In this document: positions 1-14,100 of the stretch, one piece after another | Layout of the letters: every line of letters begins with the position of its first letter | How positions within the stretch are numbered: the first letter of the stretch is position 1 | NCBI RefSeq assembly: GCF_030936135.1 | Contig: NC_082611.1 | Span: 9,687,001-9,751,000, forward strand | Length of the DNA stretch: 64,000 nt | Source: Gavia stellata | Taxonomy: Eukaryota > Chordata > Aves > Gaviiformes > Gaviidae | Direction: 5' to 3' | Made by a program: the position numbers and the translations under genes | Notes under the pieces: model-generated | Database searches by the model: none | What the model saw: only the letters and a program-made list of their open reading frames with translations | Told to the model about the DNA's origin: nothing

Positions 1-3000
1 GTTTCCTATGCTCTCTGATATCTTTCTCTTAGGGCTTGTCTTCACTGAAGGAGCATTTCAACTTAGAGCACAATCTTAACTATTATCTAATGCTACACTG
101 ACTACACCGTTTTAGTCTGTGTACTCAGATAAATGGGTCTCATCATCATGTCAGCTGGGTTTTGGCCTCCATTGATTTTAATGTGAAAGAAAACCTTGTC
201 TGTTTGGAAGAGTAGAAATAAGACAAAAATCAAAAGAAGTTTCTCCATTAAGCTAAACAGTTTTAGCTCTGTGAACATTAATTAGCATTTCTACGGCTCA
301 AGGGAAATCCTAAGTGCTGGACAAGCAAGGCTTCCTGAGCTAACGGCTTTCTATAATCAGACTTAAAAATATGAAGTTGGACTGTACTGGTTTGGCTGAT
401 AGGCTTTCATCCTCTGTTCTATTTTTGATCTTTTTGAAAACCAAAACTTAGAGTGGGAAAATCACAGAAAGACCTACATATTTTACAGCAGTTTTATCAA
501 AGACATTGAACTTTCTCTAAGAATGAGTACATCTCCAAAGAATAAATTGAGATTTCTCCTAGCCTGCAAGGCCAACTTTAGCATTCATTTGCTTTTATTT
601 TCAAATTATAAAAATGTCTAGTTTATAATCCACCGCTAAATTTGAGAAATCAATATAAAAATCAAGCAAGAACAGGACTTAATTTTTGGTACAACAGTCA
701 CTGGCAAATATCAATCATTTCAACAGGGCAGCTTTAAAGAAGAGAAGTCATGCCAGGTCTAGTTTTGTCTGAGAGAACATACGCAATTGGCTTCGGGTCA
801 AATAAAAATAGAATCTGAGCAGAGGCAATCACCCCTCAGCAGTGAACTAGGAAAAGAGGGAATATGTCATCTGTGGCAGAAGACAGCTGTATACATCCAA
901 GAAGATTAAAACTGACAGTAAAATGTACACTAACTATATCCTGCATATTTAGTCTTTGATTATGCACAGTCTTAAAAGCCCACACATTAAACACATTGAT
1001 ATCTATTTTGATATATATATCAGATATATTATTTAACATAAAATGCACCTGTAAAACAGCATCAGTAAAATGGTTTTCTTAAGTATTGTATTTTACCAAA
1101 TCTGAATAAAGCAGACACTGACCAGAGGAAAGTTAAATTCCAGAAACATTTCTTGCTTTCTGAGCACATTTGTACAGATCCCAATTATGTGAGATACTTA
1201 CTAATTATATTACATTATGCAGGTGGAATTTGGCACCCAGAAAATATAAAACAGACTTGCATTAAATAAATGTATGAGGTATTGAAAATGTTCTTATTGA
1301 AGACATGTATCTCATTTCCTCAGGGACAGAAGCTGAGTTTCTCAATGAACTCTCAAGAAGGGGGGAAAAAAAGGCCCTCCATTATCTTGTCACCAAAACA
1401 GACAAGCTAACCTATGGGGGTTCATAGTCACACTGATGGACACTGTATACAGTCAGTATTTTTACACAATGATGTCCAAAAACCCCAGCTGTCATTAAGT
1501 TCCCAATCTATCCTACAAACAGGTCTGATTCCTTCCTTGAAAAGGAAATAAAGAAAAAAATTAAGCAAGGAAAATTTTCACTATGTCTAATTCAGGATTT
1601 TGTAATTGCTCTTTTTATTCAAATCTGTTCCCTAACAGTAACAGACAACAACCAAATTTAACCACCAGCCTTACAGCTAGCTACCTGCAGGACCACTGTG
1701 CTAGCTACAGAGAGCATCAGTGCCTGGGGCGGATGGTGTGGAATACCCAGGTGCGGTCAATGAATGATCAGGGTTTCTCTCTGGTTTTAGAATGCTCATC
1801 TCTAGAAATATTGAAGCAACCCTAATAACAAGAATCAGGCCTTCTGGAGGCCTGTAAGTTTCAATATGACAGCCACTACCATATTAAACAGCTACAACCA
1901 CTTCACCTTTAATTTGACTGTGATGGTTATTGTTCTTGAATATTTATATCATGTATGAACACAGGCAATGACAGAGTCACTGCAAAATTCATAATCTAAA
2001 AGACAAAAGAACAGAGCGAAGAATAGGGATAAATATAAGACATGCAAGTAAATGACCATGGTGATCTGTGTAACTCTTAAAAAAAGGATTCTGAGAAAGT
2101 CTTTGCTTTGGGAAGTACTCCAAAAATCCAGATGCTGGTCTGAACAATAAAAAAAAAAATGTTCTGGAAATTTTTCAAAGTAGTTTTCTTTTATATTTTC
2201 AGTATTTCTTATTCCTACTCAGAGAATCTAGAAATACTACAGCAGCACCTGCCTTCATTAAGTCCTTCTTCTTACATGCCTATCCAGAGTTGCAAAAGTG
2301 TGCAACAATGAAAAAGTATTGTTTTGATGCAAAATAAATGTCCCAAATATCTCTGCTTATAGATACTATTAAGATCATTTACCCAAAAAGCAGGAAAAAG
2401 ATTGTTCATAAACAATCAGACACTGAAGTACTGATTTATCTGACCTGGTATTTAAAAACAATTAGATATATTAATCACATATTACACTATCCCTGTATGA
2501 GCCTCACAGGTTTACAGAGAAATATTCCCACAGACACTTGACAAAAATACCCTTGAACATTTTCACAGGTCAAACTGAGTGTGAACTGAGACCTCTCTTT
2601 GTAACATCATAAGTATTAACACAACTATTTAACAGTCAGAAAGAAATTACTAACTACTGGTTTTCTTTTGCAGTAACCTAAATGCACTAGAATAAGAGAA
2701 AAGTATTTGGACAAAAAAATCCTTACAATATATAAGAAAACTTTTTTTTGCATTATGTGGAGGGTACATTTTTGAAGGATTGTGAATGTGGGAATAACCA
2801 GATTTAATCTTCTGAAGAAAGGAAGTGCAAATGAGCAGACATTTTGAAGTGTGACTCCTGCTAACTGTCTGAACTCTTCTTCTCTACCACCTTCTCCAAA
2901 GAAAAGCTCCTTGATACTCTCAATAGCTAAATGAAAAATAAAAAAAAAAAAATTTATTTTGACCCCTTTTGCCCCCCTCCATTCTCTGCATCTTCCACTG

Positions 3001-6000
3001 CTTTGCTGGTCTTTTGAATGCACTTTTGTACTTTGAATATCCTCAAATATAAAGGCTATAGGTTGGGAAAAAACCAAAACATTTCACTTTCAAATTTCCT
3101 GTTTCATTTCTGTCTCAGCCACAATTCTAAAAAAAAAAAACCAAACAACCCACACACCAAAAATGGATGAAAAGTATTACAGTATAATAAAACCATAAAA
3201 ATACACTCGGAACTATCAAACTATATGCATACAACTGTTAACACATACAAGCTATTTATATACTTATGTACCTATTTATAATGAAGAAAAGACATGGTAA
3301 AAAGAAAAGAGCATGGAACTAACATGACAAAGTTGGTTAAGTGGGAAGGCAGAGTCATATAACGGACAGGAGAATGAGGCAGAACAGGTGAATGGTAACA
3401 AGAATGTGACAGGAATTAGAGAAGGCACAGCAAGAAGCCTTAGTAGCAAGAACATGCCGAAACAATAGCAGAGCAAGAATCTTTTGTCTTAAGTTCTGTC
3501 TGAAAATTATAGCGGCTTTCTTGCCTCTTAATATGCTCTCTACTTGGGGAGGACTTACCCATTTTAATGACAAAACTCAGTCCTCCTGTGCTTGCATACT
3601 TGCTACGTATTTTGCAAGTCACAATGTGTTGCCTCAGTTTTCTCTTTTGCAGGAGCTATATCTATGCAGTCTGTAAGAATGTTTGTGGACCTGGACTGAA
3701 GGAAACCAAACACAGACCTATTCCAAAGCCCACTCATATCAACAGGGAAACTTCCATCTATGTTTGTGTACTTTAGATCAGACCTCATATCCTGTAAACA
3801 TGAAAAACTGACAGCAGCAAAAATAATCTCCACTTAGTGCTCCGACAGCAACATTAGGAAGACGTCACAAACCACTAATACATTTTCAATTTTCTCATTG
3901 CCATTTTGACAATCTTTACATAAATTAAGGCAAGTTTCAGCACTGCATCAGGATTTGTAGCCATAAAACCTCAACCTCATAAGACACCATTAGATAACAT
4001 AAATATTTTATACAGAAACTTTGTGCCATTTTCCAACACACAGTTGTAGGTTTTTAAGTCAAAAATTTCTCCTTCGTTAACTGGAATTCTGCCACATTAT
4101 TGGAATGGCAATTCTTTACTTGGATCCACACAGAATAATATTGATACAGACATAATTGTTGGACTTTTATGTTATTACAATTAAACGTGATGCTCATCAT
4201 AACCCGCCCCCCCAAAAAGAAAAAAATTAAAGCTCAAATTATTAAAGGAAATAAAAGAAAAAACATAATGCAAATCAAATATACTCTAAACATGACTGGT
4301 TTAGAGACAAACCAGTGAAATATAGCAGTGTGCAGAAAGCAAAGCCTGTAGAAACTGGGCACATTATGGAAAGAAAGAAATCAGTCACCCGTGCAAAATT
4401 ACCCCTATTGGCCATCTGAGAACTGACAATGAAGTCAACTGTAAAGGCAGCTGAGACCAGCAGACTTCACCTAGTTAAAATATTGGGGGGGAGGGAGAAA
4501 AAAAAAAATCAATGTGTATATATGCATATACAGATATTTGGCAAAAAGCCACTACTTCAGGTTGAGTAATCATTTATAGACATATATACATATTTATCTT
4601 AGCTGTCCACTTCATTAAAGCCATGATAAATTTATTTTCTCTGTATCAGCACATTTGTTTTGGTACACACAGATAGATTAAACCAGGAAATGTGTCCTTC
4701 TGGACTGAGTATCAAGTAAATACCTCTATATAGAAAATGAGAAAATGCAAATAAATAAATTCTTGTGAATGAATGCTTATTTATGAAATACACCTTCAGT
4801 TCCTGTAACCCCTGTAAAATATGCATACAAAGACTGATCTTCAACAGCCAGGAAAATACTTATGCTTATTCTTAACTTAGATCCATATACCATTGGATGC
4901 CTTCATTGAATCTAAGGGTTGAAGGTGAATTTGAACGATATTGTCATATTATTAAATCCATGTGACAGTAGACTTTTATGATATCAGTATTTTTCAGAGC
5001 AGTGGAACTATTTTTTATTGTTTTCTTCATATTTCTTTCATTAATATGCTAAAGAAGGTCGGGTAATGATACTCCCATGATACTCAGAATAAAGACTCAG
5101 CCTATCTGTGCCAGTAAAGTAAAATTTAAGGGGGATCAGGACATAAACACAGATCACTCTCTTTCCCTGTCCCTGATTCAGTATATAGAGCTTGGTTATT
5201 TGCGATTGAGCTTCACTGCTGTTCAACCAGAAACACCACTGGAAAATGCTGACAAAAGGCAACTGTGTTGCTCATTAGTGTACTTATAGGAGTACAAAAC
5301 ATTCAAGGCTCTAATTCTATTTACTTTACTTGACTGTATCAGCAGTCTTGAATGTAGGAATGGGAACATCAGTAAGTATCTCAGTAAGTTTCCAAAAACT
5401 TTTGTTAGTTTCTTGTTAAAACTCCAGTTTCCTGTCCTCTGAAAGGTTGTGTTCTCCTGGATGTGAAATGTAGATTACCAGTCAGTCTTGAGGCTGCTCC
5501 TTCTATTGCTTTTGAAATCTGCTTCAGGAATCAAGGTTTCCCAAGGGATATAATACTTTGCCAGTGCTACTGGAAATATACAGAACCCAGTGGAAGACAA
5601 GGTAACTATACTGAGGCTTTTATTTACTGATGTCATAGTAATTACTAGATATATTAAAGCTGGAAACAAATTCAAATTTTACAAGCTCCTTCACCTACAG
5701 TAACAGCTTTTGAAGGTACAATGTTTGCATTTAAAATTCTGGAAACCGATGCAGTAATTGGGACTCCTTATAAAGGAAAAGTAGGCTGCAAGATCTCATT
5801 TAGAAACACATCATACAGAGAGCGAGGCTCATAAGACTGTGGCTTTGACTATTCTTAAAAAAAATTGAGCTTCAAAGAAAAAACTGGAGGACAGCCAAAA
5901 AAGTCGTACTGAGGTATGGAATATATTAAAAAAAGCTGGATCTTTGATAGAATAAAAATTCATCCCTCTGGGTTTTCTTTGTTTTGGTTTGGTTTTTTAA

Positions 6001-8089
6001 GCATGAAGACTGCTTTGCACTGATAAACCCTATTTTAACACAGTATAGAAATGTATTCCTATTCAACAGACTTTTCAGAATGCTTTCCAAATTTGGACAA
6101 GTAACTGAAAAAGCAACACGAGGGTTTACCCCTTAAATCTGCAGCAACACTTTTTACTTCTTTTTCTTTATTATACCATCTAAACAGTTTGGATAAGGAT
6201 GTTTCCCATCAGAATTTGACCAGTACATTTTAGCATATTGTCTCTGACGTATTCATAAATCCTGTTAAAAAATGAAAACTCCTTTACAAATAAAAATGGA
6301 AATGACAATAAAAAGCATAGAATCAATTACATTTTAAATGTGATATTTGGAAGGATATAATAATAAACTATTTATGACATATCCAGAAGGACATAATAAT
6401 AAATTCTCTCATTTTTATTCTTATTTTATATTGCGATCTTTCACTTTGCTCTAATAATGTTTACTTCATAAGCAATATCTGTTAAGAAATCTGTAATTTT
6501 AAGATAAGTTCACAAAAAGTTGTTTTTTAATAATAATTTTAATAATAGTTACTTTTTAAAGGCCTACTTGTTTAGAGGATTTAAGATCAAGTGTTTATCA
6601 ATTTAAGTAGGACTTTGACACTTCAGTATCCTGTGGAGCTGTCACTACGTTATTTAGGAGCATAAGTACTAACATAAGCTATGAGTCATTCGGGCTGTGA
6701 TTCCACAGTGTATTTCTCTTGTTGGCAAAGCTGACTTAAGCAGTTCCTGCCACCATCTCTATATCTTAGCAGCTCATTTGTTCTTTCACATTGCCCTGAG
6801 CCCTTCATTTTAATCCTTCATTTGTTCCAATACAAAGGTTTGTCAGGCTCCCAGCTGAACCAGATTGGAGAAATTATCTGTATTTTAAGTAGCTATACAA
6901 ACCCTCCTCACACATTTTGGCAGGGAGATTTCTAACTCAGAGTAGGTAACTGATCAGAATAACCAAGCATCCTACCAAACAGGCAGGGTGATATTGGGCT
7001 GCCTACAAGCAGGTTGGGGTGAGGAACAGGAGAGAGCAAGGAACCATTTAGGTCAGCTTTACTTCCAAGGGAAAAATTTGTAAAACTGGGATCTTAGATA
7101 CACTTTCTCTTAGGTACAAATATCCACCCTCACAATTCAGTGGTATTAGAACTGCCTTATTAACTGATGGCTCTTCAGTATGCTTAAGAAATGACTATGA
7201 CAACCTCACTGCAGCTCATAATCAGTTTCCAAACTACAAAATTCACTGCCTTAAACAGGAATCTTGTTGGCAAGACCTTGCAATCTACAGTGTTGGAAGT
7301 GTCGCACCAGTGGAAGGTTTGAACAACAGTGGCTGGACAGTATGATACAGTGGCCTGTACCTGAAGGTATCAGAGTTGAGATGAAATGGGTCACTCTCCA
7401 AAGATGTCCCTCTCTTACTGTAGAGACTTCCTACACAACTTTGACCACGTGACTACCTCTAAGACAAAGTTAACTGTTCATGCCACAATCACCAGCTTGT
7501 CTCCAAAGACCTATGAACGTCAAGGAGCCTTCCTCTTGCTGGATCAGTGACTCAAGGTTCAAAACCACTGCGTAGTTTGGTTCTACAGGAATAATGAGGA
7601 ATACGTGATTGAAGCTGCCAAAACAAGTGTTCATTTCTCGGATGCAAAGTCATAAATGTCTGCAGAAATGCATCCTGATGTTAAGGATTATTACAGGTAT
7701 TTTTAAAACAGCTGCTTACAGCTAGAAGAAGAATTTCTAGACTATATATCCTCAAAGATTTCCATAGTAGGAAGCTGCATTGAAAACACTGCTTTGCTCC
7801 TTAGTACAAAGATATTCATAATACTACCAGACTATTCGAATGCCCTGCACTCTACAATTAAAATGTTTAGGAATTCTAAACTAATTTATCTGTGAACAAT
7901 TCTGGTACAAAATACCTTGTAACTAATACACTACCAAGTTAGAAAGCATCACATAGTTCTTTGTTGCACTCAGTAAAGGGCATTTAGAGGGCACAATTGT
8001 AATGCATTGACGCTCTATTACTTTTCTGGAATAGCAGGGGAAAAAGAATAAAAGGAGAAAAGGTTACTCTGAGTACTGCAATAACTTAC
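1..8089 (-). other. IQCK intron, A+T-rich, no exon recognised
   Basis: I searched the minus strand for the expected IQ-motif exons (E-E-E-A-A-x-x-I-Q-S-F-W-R, then R-Q-W-Q-K-x-L-R) and found none. The open frames present are short, lack splice context and match nothing known to me. A weak imperfect direct repeat of about 19 bp lies at 6349-6367 and 6385-6403. Several A-runs are present. Nothing else is supported. Confidence 0.7.
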
Positions 8090-8167
8090 TGGTCCTTTAG
8101 CCAGTTGTTAACAAAAGGAATGGAAAGGAATTCTGTGAATGACTCATCTTTCCTCTTTGGGTTCTTG
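8090..8167 (-). CDS. IQCK: IQCK coding exon 6 (last one found)
   Basis: The 78-nt exon has acceptor gttatcag and donor gtaagt. It encodes N-K-N-P-K-R, then E-S-F-T-E-F-L-S-I-P-F-V and a tail N-N-W-L-K-D before a codon split CA|n. The human protein continues here with a proline-rich linker and the IQ motif. That continuation was not found in 1-8089. Confidence 0.93.
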
Positions 8168-11100
8168 CTGATAACAAAAAAAAAAGAAAACAAGTCATAT
8201 TAATCTAAATTTCAGCTGTTCTATTTGCAAATTAATGCCTTTGAATCATTGACCATAATTAATAGTAAAAGCCACGATTAACTTACTTGTATAACCACTC
8301 AGTTAGGAAGTCACAGGCAATAAATTTGGTCCGTTTTCTCTAAAGATAGAAGATAGTTTCAAATTATTTATTATCTTTGGATTGGTCACATGTTTTTACT
8401 ACTGGAGAGGAACAGAACCTAAATTGACTGCTTTTATTAAATAAAATACACAGCACATTACTCTGTCTACTTTAATATTGCTACTGCCAACAGTCAGTGG
8501 CTCAGCCAAAATTTTAGAAATTTTGTGGAATGCTTTCAAGTCAAGTCAAAAAATGAGTGAGAAAATTCTACATATACTATCTTGGTATTTGCTGCAGTAT
8601 AGCTATAACAAATATCTCTGAATGGTGTTCTTTCTAAGTGGCAATCTCGTTGAAAAGAAATTAACAGAACTCATATATGAAAATATGTTGTAAATTACTT
8701 GCCATTTTGTTCAAAGTTCTATTATCATACTTAAAATACTTCATTGCTTCCAAGGCACAGAAGGAACATTGGTGGTCCTGCATGGAACCAGCTTGAAGGC
8801 ATTGTGAATGCTTAAGACACACACAGAGCAAAGTATTGTATGGCTGCTCAGACAAAATCGTCTGTTGGGTAGTCCGGAAAGGAAGGCAGAAACAAGGCAT
8901 ATGTATATCCACAACCACAGATACCATGGACATTACAGAGAATCACGTAAAAAGTTCAAAATCTGAAGCTTCAGAGCAAAACGTTTGTGCCCTTTGCTCC
9001 CAGCTCTAAGACTTTTTCCCCACCAAAGAGAATTTTGCAAAATGCTTTGCAGCAAGTTATCCTTAGTGACTCATGCAGCCAGCACCTCTTTAGCTGGACA
9101 GCACTGTATGCTGTAAAATACATTCTGAGTTCAAAATTCAAAGCATGAGTTTTGATCAATACAGAATTGATTAGGGCCTTCCATTTCTTAGAGGTTTCCT
9201 CGCCACATTCCATCTTTACAGATGGACTGTGTAAATCAGTACAGGTGCTTACTCTGCTTATCACAAACCAGAGTAACCATGATGTGGAGAATATAATATA
9301 GACTTCTGGTGGGAATAACAGAAGAGCTTGACTAGTATCTTTTGAACCCCTCTTACATGAGATGTGTTATGGATGTACACAAGCCAGAGAGTGAACGCTA
9401 AAAGACATTAAGCACCTGCAGAAGAGAGACACTGAGTGCTTTATCAAAATAGCAGCCATTTGGCTAAGAGAAAGCCTAGCTCCCATCCAGAAGGTAATAC
9501 TTACCCTGTCAAATGGGCGATTCAACTGCAATTATTACTTTTTCAGAAAACAATTCGCACTGGTCAAATACATTTGTGAAACTGCTAAATGTCACGAAAG
9601 AGGCTGGAGTCTTGATTAAAACATAAGAAATGAAGGTAATACTACCACTTGCTAAGAAAAATACAATAAATGTGTAATTGGAAATTTAATGCATAATGAA
9701 TGACTTTATTCCATGCATTATCTTCACCATTTGTGTTTCTCCCTGTGCTACAAGAATATGATGCAAAAAGGACTGGGGGATGTGAACAGAGAGACAGAAA
9801 AAAAGTGTTCTATGTGGCATAATTCTTTCAGTTTGGGGTATTAGCACGTGGCATAATTTGGGTGTTCAGTATATTACTTCAGCTACAGGTGAAGTGGAAG
9901 AGGAAAATTATGTGAGGTGCTGACTGCACAGTGAAGAATACAGAGTAGTCAGGTAGCTAGGGGATGACAAATGTGAAGTTTAGAGCTAGACTGCATGGCA
10001 TTCCCAGATGATACCCAGGAAAGCTTTTACTTTTCTAAGTGAATCTTATCCCTGGTAGACATACAGTCTGACTCCCACAGAAAAGAAAGAGAACTTCTTT
10101 AAAAAAAAAAAAAGCAGAAAAACAGAAAAACAGAACATTGCAAAACAATTATCAGTCCTGAACCGCATATGCCTTTATGATCTGTTTCATGACAACAAAA
10201 GCTTTGGGGTTAGTGTAGCACTCCATTAGAGTGCTTGGCTGCAAAGAAACACATCTCCTTAAAGCATTTTCACACTTGTCATGCTACTACCAGATACTGT
10301 TCTGAGAAGCCAAACATCTAAGCTTTAAGAGACCAACACCTTCATTGGAGAGCTTTCTACAGGTCATTTTAGATGTTAAGTGGACAAATTTTGACTTGAA
10401 CAGAATCTGAAAACAAACAGCAGAGTCTGATTGTCTTTGTACATCTATTCTCAAGCACAGTATGAAACTGGGTCTCATAACTTAGTGAATTGCTTCAGAG
10501 AATAAATTCTATACTTTGACAACAAAATTAAATTTAACTTAGCAGTTGTAATTTAATCTGTTTTAAGTAAGTTGCTTTTCCTTTCAACGGGAAAAAACAA
10601 TCAGAACAGGGTTGTCAAAACAGTCATCGCCAAAGGAATCAAATTCATCTTGCTTGATCCTTGTTAGATCCAGTGAACTTATCAGGGAGGAATTCAGTCA
10701 AGCTGAATATTTTTTTATTTTATTATTTTTTTGCCAGGGAACAGTTCACTTTGCTAGTGAATTAAATCATTAGTTGCACAATGGTCAACATTTATAGAAG
10801 GGCAAAAATTACATATATTGACCTGTCTTTGACACATTCCTCCTATGCTACATGAATCAGGATAAACACAGGAAGTATCTGCACAATGTGCATTGTTAAC
10901 TTGCAGATGTGTTTATAAACTATTTATACTCAGAATTAATTTTCCATTTTTCAGTTTAAACATGATATGCTTGGTAACAATCATGCAAAAATACTGGTGA
11001 TCAGGAGATGGCAAAGTCATTAGGAAACCTTCCATTCACTTTCCCTGATCTGTTATACTTTTAAAAATAATATATTCCATTACAGAGTCTGATACAACAT

Positions 11101-14100
11101 CCTCTTTCTGTGATTGCTAACCACAAAGAAAAATCAGAGTTATGCTAATAAAAACATTTAAACATTGTTCAGTTTTAATGCTGAAAAATGAATGCATTAG
11201 TCAGTTCTCATGAGAGAAAAGATTTAAGAAAGTCTTCCACCTGGAGACATTTGACAGCAGACAGGATAAAGCACAGGAGAACTTATGGTAGGAGAAAAAA
11301 AAATCAGCAAGGGAAATACACTGGGCAACCTAATAGGTTTCTTTCATCTCTAATTTAAAAATGAAGCTTCTGCAGACTGTTCTCATATTTATGTCAGTTT
11401 GAAGTCTGCAAATATATCTAGCAGCTGGTGGTTTTTCTAGGTTTTTGCTTTTCAGATTTTTCATACACACTACATAATGCAAGACAGCCTATTCTAAATG
11501 AAATGTTTAAGTTGTTATGTTTCTATATCACCTTCCAAATAAGATCTTGTGGATTTCCTTCCTCCACAGATGATTACTTTCAGCATAACTGTCTCCCTTT
11601 CCTGACATTCCCATCTGATTCCACAATTCTTCCTTTCCAGACACAGATACGTCTTTTCTGATCTCTTCCTTGAATTCCTCTGTTGGTCCTATCATCTGCT
11701 CTCCCTTGCCACAATTTCAATTGCTAAACAACCCTCCTACTTAATTTTTCATTCTCTTCTCATTCATCTTCATTCCCCTTCAAAATATGAAAACCTTTAG
11801 TCCCTCTCATCAAAAACTCACTCTTCATTTTCCCTCACAATTCCCTCTCTCTTCTCCCAGGCTTATTCAACGTTGACTGCAGTCAGTTCTATTATTCCTC
11901 CCTTTCTTCTAGTGTTTCTTCCATTTATCCTCCACTGGTTTATTATATACAGCTGCCCTTTACAGGCTTTAATGACTCATGTCTAGCCAACATTCAAACC
12001 CAATATTCTGTTCTCATCCTTCATGATTTCAGTTAGCTTAATCACAATTAATCATGTTCCTCTCCTGTTTTCTCATTAATTCCATGAATCTTTCTATTCT
12101 TTGTTCTCCTGTTTTTGAAGCTATCTTCTGGTGTGTTTATCACAAGATCCTTTCTCCCTGTCCCTAACTTTCTTTGGGTTTCTAAGGACTCTGGCTTTGA
12201 TCCTAAAAATCAGTTCCAGTTATTGCACTAACCATTTTAATACAAATTATAGCATGTTTTTTTCTCCAAATCCACAAGAAACAACACACTTCTTATGAAA
12301 CAAAAGTATAATTAGAAATTCGGTATTTAAGTCAGATAAGGAAACAGCATGTCCAAGTACAAGCACCTGGATAGTAATGGAAAAGAACACAAATATTCAA
12401 TTACATGGCAAGCATAAAGAGCTATTGTTTTACTAGTTATTGTTCAAAATGAGGAAGAAATTACATCACAGTGGAAAATTATCATCTGACATAAGCTTGC
12501 TTTCCTAAACTTGGTTCCCCCATAGCAGGACATCTCTTCATATAATAACAAAAATCACTTAGTGTCTTTTTCATAAGAGGTGCTCATTCTTATGAATCTT
12601 CTATACATTAGAAAATAATTATTTTTATTACTTTACTATAAAGCAACACACAGACCCATACAAAATCTATTTTCAGAACAGGTATTTTCTAGTCTATATA
12701 CCACTGAAGGTCTGCAAAATCTCTCAGATTAAAAATAGGCAAAGTAACCTTAGATTTGTCCTGAGCTTGAAACTGAAATATTTCTAAGAATTCTCATATT
12801 TTTGTATTGAGTGCTGTTTTATTGCCTTCAGAAATATATAACATCTATCAAGGACTGTATTTCAAGCCAGCTGTAAGACACGCCTTTTTCCTGTTAAAGG
12901 ATATGTGCTTCCTTTAAAAAAACCCAAATCAATATAGTTTTCATTACAAGTGTGATGAATAATACATATGTTGAATCTGTTCTTGGCTAGGTAATGTAAA
13001 TGTGATGGCAGGAATGATGTACAGAGATGTCATGCCATAACGGCATGTAAATGAATCATTTTCCTATTTCACTTGTATTAATCACAGATTATAAATACAT
13101 ATACACACATCTATAAATCAATCCGTTCATAGACACACACAAATCTTGTAAAGACTGAGAAAAAATTGAAATAACTTACTGTTATTAAATGTACAGATTT
13201 GGATTTGAAATGCGTTTGGTGTGTCCATTAAGCATGGTAAGCTTTGTGTATTTTTGGCTGTGCCAGGCACGTATAGGTCAGTGGCAAAGAGCGCACATGT
13301 AATTTTTACAAATTGTTCCACAATGCCTGTTATCATATATACACATGCCTATAACAGGAAGTGAATGTCAGTAGTTGGAGAGGAGGTAGATCAAGACCTA
13401 AGATGATTAATAACCCACTAGTAACACAAAGTCCTCCTCACTTCGCTATCGTTTTAATCTATAACCCCAAGAGCACAGACTGTATTCCTGAAATGTGTAT
13501 AAAAGAAAAAGGGAGATATTTTCATTGTCATTTATATTAATTGCTCTTTATATTTTGAAGCTGCAAGTAAGAGGAGGCTTAGCTGCAGGCATAAAAATAT
13601 AGAGAAGTTTTACATTGGAAAGTGTGGATGACAGGCAGAAAGTAGGAAAGAAATAGAAAAAAACCTACTTCCATGGTTGGAAAAAATAGCAGAAATTATG
13701 GAAGACCCCACAACTCCCAGTACCTAATCTATTGCTGGGGGTCTGTGAGTTGGGCTATGGTGATACAATGAGCTTTATTTTGCACCAGTTCTAATGCTTT
13801 TTTAAGCATTCCTTATATACAATGAGGAATGTCTCTCTAGATATGTTTACACACATATACACTGAAAACAAATTTATAAAAATATATGTAGCAAACAATT
13901 GTTTTTAAAATGTAAGCTCATTAATGCTGAATACCCTGCTTTCCAAATAAATGGAATTTACACAGAATGTTAAAAAGCTAAAATACGAAATGTACCTCTA
14001 TTAGCATGCCAGCCCAGCAAAAATAATTGAGTAATGAAGTAAAATTCAAATTCTTTACATCACCCTCAAATGAGTGATGCATATTAATCTGAAAGGAAGC

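Noticed and set aside
2625-3077. Minus-strand 150-codon frame
   Set aside because: Its Phe/Lys-rich content comes from A/T runs. It does not resemble the missing IQCK exons.
5475-5675. Minus-strand frame tested as a possible IQCK terminal exon
   Set aside because: It has no IQ-motif residues, no convincing acceptor in the required phase and no similarity to the recalled IQCK end.
8661-8933. Minus-strand Cys-rich frame with a C-x-x-C-like pattern, considered as a zinc-binding or retrocopy fragment
   Set aside because: The cysteine spacing fits no family I can name, the flanks give no retrocopy signs, and it sits next to real IQCK exons without splice sites that would fit.
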